DNA of 64,000 bases from Chionis minor. Taxonomy: Eukaryota > Chordata > Aves > Charadriiformes > Chionididae. How positions within the stretch are numbered: the stretch's first letter is position 1; the number at the start of each line of letters is the position of its first letter. This document shows, in pieces, positions 50,101-59,100 of this stretch. The notes beneath the pieces were generated by a model. It did not search any database, was not told the DNA's origin, and saw only the letters and a program-made list of their open reading frames with translations. Both the position numbers and the translations under genes were made by a program. The stretch is from positions 1,168,959 through 1,232,958 of the forward strand of contig VZSF01003934.1 in NCBI GenBank assembly GCA_013398295.1, read 5' to 3'.

Positions 50101-53100
50101 TTTATTTCTCATTGACTTAGAGCAACATGTGTGTTTGAAAATAATTTTCAGATGCTGTTGCCAAGACTCGCATTTCAGCCCAACTGCATGTACAAGTCAA
50201 CAGTAAACTTCAAGAACCACAGCATACACAGAAGACATTCAGAAAATAGTATGTTGGTCAATAAAGCTTTCCTTTCCCCAACCCCAAAAATGCAACCTGA
50301 GAACTGTTCATCAACACTTGAACAGGAATTGCAACAGAAAGCCTTTGTGGCGTTTCTCCTGCTGGTGGCTTAAAAGACTGTGAGAAGGTTTAAGTGAAAT
50401 GATGCTTCCAAAGGTAACAAAGTAGGAACAGGGTATTAAGAACTGAAAAAAAAAAAAATCAAGTTTGATTGTAAAATACATTTGGCTGCTTTAAGTACCA
50501 GGAAACTTTTCCCTTACGGAATGATCTATTTGACTCTTAGGCACATTTGATCGACATATACAAAGTTGCTTTTTTTTTTTATTTATTTTAGGGTAATTTT
50601 TAAGAAAAAAAGAAGCCAGCACAGCCAGAGAAGAGGTGTATACGGCTGAGTCATAGGTGAGTCTGGCCTGCGAGGCACAGCTCCCTGCCCTTCCTAATCT
50701 AAACATTGTTCAGTCTCTGCTTTTCCTGGAGAGAGCTTAGATCCACAAGTCACCACAAAGTAGTCTTTCAAGAAGGTCCTTATCATGGAGGTGCATTCAA
50801 ACACCTCTGCCCTGCTGGATTGTGAAGAACCAAGGACTGCAGTAACCCATATACAAAAGTAAAAGTGAAGAGTACCCACTGTTTAACTGGGCACTTCACT
50901 AAGATGGCTAGATTTAACCTCTCGACAGTAGTAAGTAGGAACAGGTTAAAAAGTTTTGATTTGTTTGCAGACAAGACTCTCAGCATGGACTGACAGTCCC
51001 ATAAAGCAGAAATAACAGTACTACCCCAACAATCTATGGCGGTGTCTCTAGAGCAAGTAAGAAGTTCCAGTGCAGCATCCACAAAAGTGAGAATTTGCTT
51101 TTAATAGTGTCAGTAACCCACTACAAAAATCAATTTACAAATTTAAATTATAGAACAATTTAACAGATCACAGGCACCATGAAAATACTCAGCTATTTTA
51201 AAAGTGCACCTGTAACCAGGCTTCTCTACAGTGCACAAACAGACCTTATATCAATAACTGTGCAAATAGGAAGGTGCTAAGCCTTTGGGAGGCTTTATTT
51301 TTTAACAAGTTGTGGCCTGGTAATAGTGATTGTCCTAGAATTTCAATTATGTATTTCTTTCATTGTACCTAGAAGCTGCTATTTTCAGTTTTGTTTCATC
51401 ACCTTTAAGATTATCATTCATGTTTTATAGACGTACACGCATTGCTTGGAGCTAGACCTGACTGCTCATTCTGAGGAGCAGTAAGCTAAGCAGAAGCCTA
51501 CTAGTCAGTTCATGGGGCTAGCCATGGCTCCGGTGACATCAACACAAAGAACTGAAGGGTCACAGAAAAAGCTGCTGTGCCTTTCCCCATCCCCTTCCGG
51601 ATGACTGGTCCCACAGAGTCAGAGATCAGGCACAGTAGCTGGGGTTGCTGTGAGGAAGCATATTGCAGCTATCTATCCTGCACCTGCTCTGCAAATAGAA
51701 AGAGGACTATGATGTTGAATGCTACTAAGTGACGTCCTTCGGAGCCTTTCATTCATTTCAAGTGTTGAGCTCCGTCAGTTTTCATTTGAAGCTGTACTTA
51801 CTTCCAGAGGACCTCCAGCTGCAGCTTGATGGTGCCCAGTTCAGTTATATCCACAATGATTGCCTGAGGCTTGGTGGTAAAGAAGTTTATGCTGTCACAC
51901 GTCACAACACCAACTAGAATAGTGGCCAGTCCTCGCAGCTCTGTCACCTACAGGGACAGACAAACATATCCATTTTCATCTTACCAGACAATCCTAAGTC
52001 ACATGCATGGGAAGGAGAAAACACCCTGGGCTCAGATCTGCTCTGAGGCCCGCAACAAACTTAGAACCTTGATATTCAACTCTGGGCTCCTAAACTGCTG
52101 TAAGCCAGTATCCCACAAGGACCATGTCACAGGTGGCTAGCAAAGGGGAAAGGAGTTCTATGATTTGGGGAGAGACTACAGCACTTTTGACAACAGAATT
52201 TGTTGGATTATGATTTTTAAGAAAAATTAGTCTGAAATTTGGAAATTCTAGCTCTAGCATACATACAAGTAGGTGTCATTTATAGTAGAGAGTCTAGCTT
52301 ATCTATGTATTAGAACAACACTGTCATAAAAATATATATGACAGAAGTATATTAGCCTACCTACACTAGACTATTTCAGCTTACAATTGCCTAAAGGATC
52401 TGGAAGCACAACTGTCTGCATCCACCATGACCTTTCTGACTGTCCTGAGCTCCACCGTGGACAAGAATCAGAACTTGTGTCAGTTCTTCCCTCTAGAGCT
52501 TTAGGTGGCTCCAAGTTTCTTATCAATGCAGTTAAGGGCCTTCATTTTTCCTAGACTGGCACTTTACTTCTTCAGATACTTTAAAATATAATGGAAGTAT
52601 CTAATCAAACACTTGCTATAAAAACATACATCCAATTGAATATCAAATTGTTTTGGAAGCGCACGAAGCATCAGACTCAGCACAGAGTTTTAGCACAAGT
52701 GCCTAAAGTCCAGTTCAGGAATTAGTTACATGCCTACATCTCCTTTAAGAGCTAGAAAAAGTTATATTGCTAGGCTCCTCTTGGAACACTTTGGCACTTT
52801 GCTTTTTTTATTTTTTTCTTTTAAACCTGCTGTGTATTTGTACTGGGCAAAGATTATTAAATACAAAGTGGGAAGAGCAGGAGGGTGCGGAGAACATTAG
52901 TCAGACTTTCATAAGCTGACAAAAAGAGTAAAGCTATCATTGTCATACAAAGTAATACAAGTTTTTACAACTATTATGGGAAAACAGGGATCTGAATTAG
53001 CCTCTCACCTGATCCTCATTGTGCAGTGGCAGCAAAAAAATGTGTTACAAGCACATTTCCAAAGGCTGTGCAGGCAAGATGCCAAGAAGTCTCCTATGTA

Positions 53101-56100
53101 ACCCAGTTCTTGCTGCCAGATTAGAGAGGAACATTGCAATAGCTGCTTTAACACAGCTGTCAAAACTTGAAACCCTGCACTGGCACAGTTTCCTAGTAGA
53201 ATAGGATCCAGCACAGCCTTCAATCTCAGCTCCTTTTAGGTTGACAGGAGTCATGCTGCAGCATCCAGCCCATGAAAGACGCCAGACTACAGTGGAAATG
53301 CTGTTTAAGGATTAACTCCACCTGCTAGGTAAGTACCAGAACCAACGCCAGTTGCAGCTGCACAAAGGTCTATGAAAGCTACAAGCTTCCCCCAAGGGGT
53401 ACCCACAGTGTGTCATCTGTGTATCACAGGCCACCAGCACTGGTCCCTTACTGTTAAAGCTATGACCTCTTCCAAAGCACTTAATATCTTTAGAGTTCTG
53501 ACACTTTAAGTACAAATATTTTTTACTAGTATATAAATGCTATTCGTGCTTCACAGATACAGAATCATAGAACTGTTTAGGTTGGAAAAGACCTTTAAGA
53601 TCATCAGGTCCAACCACTAACCTATCACTGCCAAATCCACCACTAAACCATGTCCCTAAGCACCACATCTACACATCTTTTAAATGCCTCCAGGGACAGT
53701 GACTCAACCACTTCCCTGGGCAGCCTCTTCCAATGCCTGATAACCCTTTCCATGAAGACATTTTTCCTAACATCCAATCTAAACCTCCCCTAGCTCAACT
53801 TGAGGCCTTTTCTTCTCATCCTATGATTTGTCACTTGGGAGAAGAGAGTGACCCCCACCTCGCTACACCCTCCTTTCACGCAGTTGTAGAGAGTGAAGGT
53901 CTCCCCTCAGCCTCCTTTTCTCCAGGCTGAACAATCCCAGTTCCCTCAGCTGCTCCTCACGGGACTTGTGCTCCAGACCCCTCACCAGCCTCATTGCCCT
54001 TCTCTGGACACACTCCAGCACCTCAATGTCTTTCTTGCAGTGAGGGGCCCAAAACTGAACACAGTGCTTGAGGTGCAGCCTCACCAGCACTCAGTACAGT
54101 GGGGCAATCACTGCCTTAGTCCTGCTGGCCACACTATTCCTGGTACAAGCCAGGATGCTATTGGCCTTCTTGGCCACCCGGGCCCACTGCCAGCTCACAT
54201 TCAGCTGTCTGTTGAGCAACAATCTCTGGAGTAAAACAAGACAAAAGAATCTGCAGTGCCGGCAGATAAAGGGACATTTGAGCCGCACACTCAAAACATA
54301 CACATGTGCAGTGATATGCCTTCCATATTTATCTTTTTCAACAGTGAACAGAACTCCAGGTACTTAATATTCGACATGAGTAATATAAACATGCACGTCT
54401 TTATCTCCATATGTAAATTTCATCCTAGAAAATCCCAGATATTGATCTGTGATTTTTTGTTTGTTTTTAAAAAACCCAACCACATATATGAGACTCCAGA
54501 ACATGGGAGAGCAGATGCATTGATACAGTTATGAGTGCCAGGAGCAAAAGAAAAAAACAGAAATAAGTGTCTGTTCAGTAGACAGAACATTGATTAACTG
54601 CCATTTTTACCTGTGTAAGAAAAAAAACTACTTAAGGATTTTGACAAATGCTTGGTAGCCTCACAGGTAAGTAGTATGGAAGAAAACCTGCTAAGTGATT
54701 AATCTGTTAACACTGATTCCAGCCCAACCATTATACACCACACCTTGATTTCAAACTTCTCATGGAGATTAGGTATAAAAATCTTCTCTTCCTCATCCCA
54801 TGTTTGGCTGTCATCGGTCTCAATCTTGCCTTTCAACTTCCATTTTTGGCGCCCCAGTCGCACAAACACCTAGAAACCGTAAAGAAAAAAGGATATTGAG
54901 TCAACCTATCCCAGCACATTCCCTTCAGTCCATAGGCCTCACACTGCTCCAGTACCACAGAGACAAAGCCATTCCTTTGATCACTATACGTGTAGGAACT
55001 CGGATAAAGCTAGAAGATTGGAGGCAGGAATTCAGATTGCAGATTTTAACACCTTCACTCAGTGCGAAATGACACATTCCCACCTGTTCTAGAAGCACTA
55101 CAAAATTACACTGCATAGCAAGTGTAGAGGTACTGGAATTCATTTGCCACTGTTTGAATTAGGAGAGCAGCCTAGTAAGATTCTAAGATGCATTCAAATC
55201 ATGCCAATGGCAATCTTCCAAGAAACAGGCAGCAACAGTTACTTGATTCCAGGGCAAATTTGAAGACAAAGACCTGACAGGTTGGTTTTGATAGACAGTC
55301 ACTGCCACCTTTTAAACCCTCCCATAACACTTGAATCACATCTTTCCCTCTTCAGTCTCAGAAGGCAGAGTAACTACTGAATGTGCCAAAGCACTGTTCT
55401 CATCAGAACAGTGCACAGCTTTATCACAGTCTGTTTCCTGCTTGCCTTCTACATGCTGCACCCTCGTTCTCCTGTTCCTCTACTACAAACTCACAGCAGT
55501 AAAATAAAGGACAAAATAAATTGCTGTATACTGCACCTCATACTGGTCCCCTGGGCAGAGACGTGCAAAGCCCACCAACCCTGAAAAGAGAAAGAAAAAT
55601 TCTAATACTTGTAGATTTTTTTTAATATATACATTTTTATTTTTTAACATAATGTCCCCTAAAGCCTCAGCTTGTGATAAATAAAGCGACTCTCTGGCAA
55701 ACACCCCCTTGTGCTCCACTATGTACAGAAGCTATGCCACCAGCCCAAACCACTCCTAGAAGAACAAACTTTAATTAAGTTGAGGAAAGAAAGTCAGCTT
55801 TTGTATTCAAATAGAAAATACCATTCAGAGTCAGATCCAGAAAACCAGTTGAAGCAACTGACATTGAATAAATAGACTCAAAGGATCAAATTGCTACATA
55901 GCAAACCCAAAATAAACTGATAAGTCTTAAAGGAAACAAGAAAGGAACATACCTTTCATCTTCAAGTGAAACTCTCCCAAATGGACCTCCAATGCCCCTT
56001 CTATAAAGCACATATCCTAGAAGAAAGACTGAACAGTCACTATGACTGAAAAGCAGCCCAGAGTAGAGCAGCTGCTTTGCCATACATGACATTTTTAATC

Positions 56101-59100
56101 TCATCTTTAAAGGACTTTGACTTTTTTTTGCCACTCCACAAAAGAGTGGAACTGCTTCAGCAGTTCACTGTCAGTTACCTTCCACTGCTTGTTTTGTAAA
56201 AAATAGCATAGCTTATCCGTTATTCAATTCTTATCCCATTACTTTGAGTGGAAGTCATAACAGTACCCAGTAATAAAGCAGAAATTCAAAGAAGTTTTCA
56301 CTTGCCTTCATGAATGCACGAAGCCAAGCTGAGTAGGGGCAAAAGAAGAGCATAGAATTCAAGAGCTTTGCCCATAAGGTATTTATCTCACAAGCTTCAG
56401 TTCACATTATGTACCTGTATTTCATTCACATGTTAAGTTTTTAACCTGGACTGCTAAAAAAAGTAAAAGCCAGCAGCAAGTCCTAGTACATTTTTTGCTA
56501 GGGAACAGTCAGGTCTTTGTTACGTGTGCATAGTATTTCCTACCTCTGTGCACTCTTGGAAGTTCTTGTAAAGCTCCACTAGGCTCTCTCTGGAGGCTTT
56601 GGTGGAGGGAGACAAGGAAAAGGCATGTTTCATATTAGTGGCCCCATCTCGTAGTCTGCACTGGATACAGTAAGCTTCATAGAGTTCTTCTACCTTTGAG
56701 ATTTGTGGGATGGGGGAAGAATGAACAAGAATTACCCTGGCATAATTTTAATAAGTTTTGGAAAGGAACATCAGCAGTCTTTCCTGGCAAAAAACCCAAC
56801 CAAATCCCATTACCATAGTATTGCAGAACACTGCAACTCCTGCCTTTTACAGACTGATTGGAGTGCAAGTTTGCACTACAAAAAAGCACGGGATATTGAG
56901 AAACATTTTGCTCTGCTATTATCAGCCTAGAAGACAAGGAATAGAGTAACATTTTAAGGGAAAAATTACCTGGGGAGCAGGAAACCAATTCCCTCAATAC
57001 AGATTAAATACCTACACCTTTAGCTATGTCAGAGGAGAGATTTGATTCCTTTGGAATCAGATGGCAAACAGAACACGCTCTACAGAGCTGCCCATTTGGC
57101 CCCTTGTGGGAAGCAGGGGAGAACATGCAAGTCTTCTCACAGCAGCATTTTCTGAATAAACTGGCAGAGTATGCAAACTGGCTTCACAGGCAAGCTCAGG
57201 TTGGGTTGCGCCCAACATTCAGCCTGAATAGAGCCATTCAAGAAAATAAATAAATAAAAATCCCCCCCTTCTGTAAAAAGAGTGGTTACAGCTTTCAGGA
57301 AGTACCCAGCATTACTCTTCTTCAGATTAATTATAGCCAAAGTATTTTCTATTTAGATAGTTTGCTTATAAAGTAGTGTAAGCCTTACACGTACAAGCTA
57401 TAAAGCCCCTTACCTTGCTTATGTGAAACTCCAGTTTTCTGATGTATCTCTCCACAGAGCGGATTTGCTTTTGAAGAGGGGAGAGAGGGAGGGGGACTTG
57501 AGAAATTATTTCCTAAACATGCCTTTAAGTAACACAGTAGACATCATCTGTTTTTCTCTTTTTGCAACATTTCATCTCATCCTCAATAGTCTTACCTTAT
57601 CCAGGTCATAGTAGAAAGCCTGAAAGAGAAATAGCACAGTCTGAATAGGAGGGCGTGTGTATTTGTACCTATTAATGATATTTTCATATTTACTGCAAGA
57701 CTCACTATGCATATCTGAAGTTACACTCCATTAAGATGCATTGTTTACTACAAGGAGACAGTCCAACATTTTTAGAATAGTTTCATTTTCTATACATGGT
57801 TGGTTGGTTTGTTTTCACAGATGCCTGGGATGAGACAGTAAGAGTCTCACCGCCGGCTATAACAAGGACTTGGACACTGGTCATGGTACATGAGAGTTTC
57901 TGGTTTTGTTGGATTTTTTTGTTTTTTTTAATNCTCTGATTTCCCAGATTAAATGCAAAGTTGGATCTGTGAGATGTCTTTTTATTAGCACTGTTGCTGA
58001 AGTTATTTATTCATATTGTGAACATGACAGAATCTAGGTTACACAGACACATTCACCAACCATAGAAAATAAAGCCCAATCTTTATCACCATTTCTGTCT
58101 ATACAGAGTCAGGTATGAACACTAATCACTGGACAGACACAAGGAGATACCATTCCAGTAAAGGAACACAACTAAAGAAGACTGCTGGATATTGAACATG
58201 AGAAATCCCAAGTTTAATTCTTGCATCAAGAATTAACTTGCTTGAAAAACTTCCAGTTGTGATGCCTTGCTGGATCTCACCTCAGTGCTTTAACTGGAAA
58301 ACCCCTGGGAGAAAGCATCTACTTCTGTGACTGTATTTTTTAAAGTCATTTAAGCATGTAACATTAAAAGCACCTTACCAATCTGGAGTTTCTTTTTGTA
58401 TCTTTGTGTCGACCAGAGAGATAATCCAATTCAGCCTGATGTGTTTCCAAGTATTCACTAGAGAGAAAGAAAATCCAGACTTACATTCTTCTGGTACATT
58501 AGTTATTAACACCTCCCCAGAGAATTTTTGAACAGAATGTTACAAAGCAACTTCCTTCTCTGGAAGACTTCGCTTGTTCTACTCCCTAGAGACATGAATG
58601 GCTATAGAGAGCGACACGGGTCAACAGATGAGACAGGGTGGTTCTCATAAACAAATATTTGCCCTAAATGCAAAGTCACTCTTAGAGGAGCATGTGTATA
58701 CAATCAGTGCCAGCAGATGTGGTTACTGTTACCTAACATTTAAAGATGCAGTACCTTAGGAATCTTCCCAAATCCTTTTTACACCTTCAAGATGTGGAAT
58801 GCTACAATGCAATTCACGGACACCACCGTTGCATAAGGTATAGACATAAACACATGCATACACTGGACTCACACATCCACTATTTTGTGTTTCCCCTGAT
58901 CTAAAATAGATCATTCAAGTGAAAGTTAGGCTTTATTCTAGGAATTTGAGGCAAACCAGAACAAGGCAGTAGAACTGGAAGTACTACTGAAGGCAAGAGG
59001 ATAGGAGGGAAGCTCTAACACACACATCTCGGCTCACAGATCTCCTTTTCAGATTTCTCTAACTATTCCTGGTTGCCTTTCTGGAACCTTTTCTGTGAGG

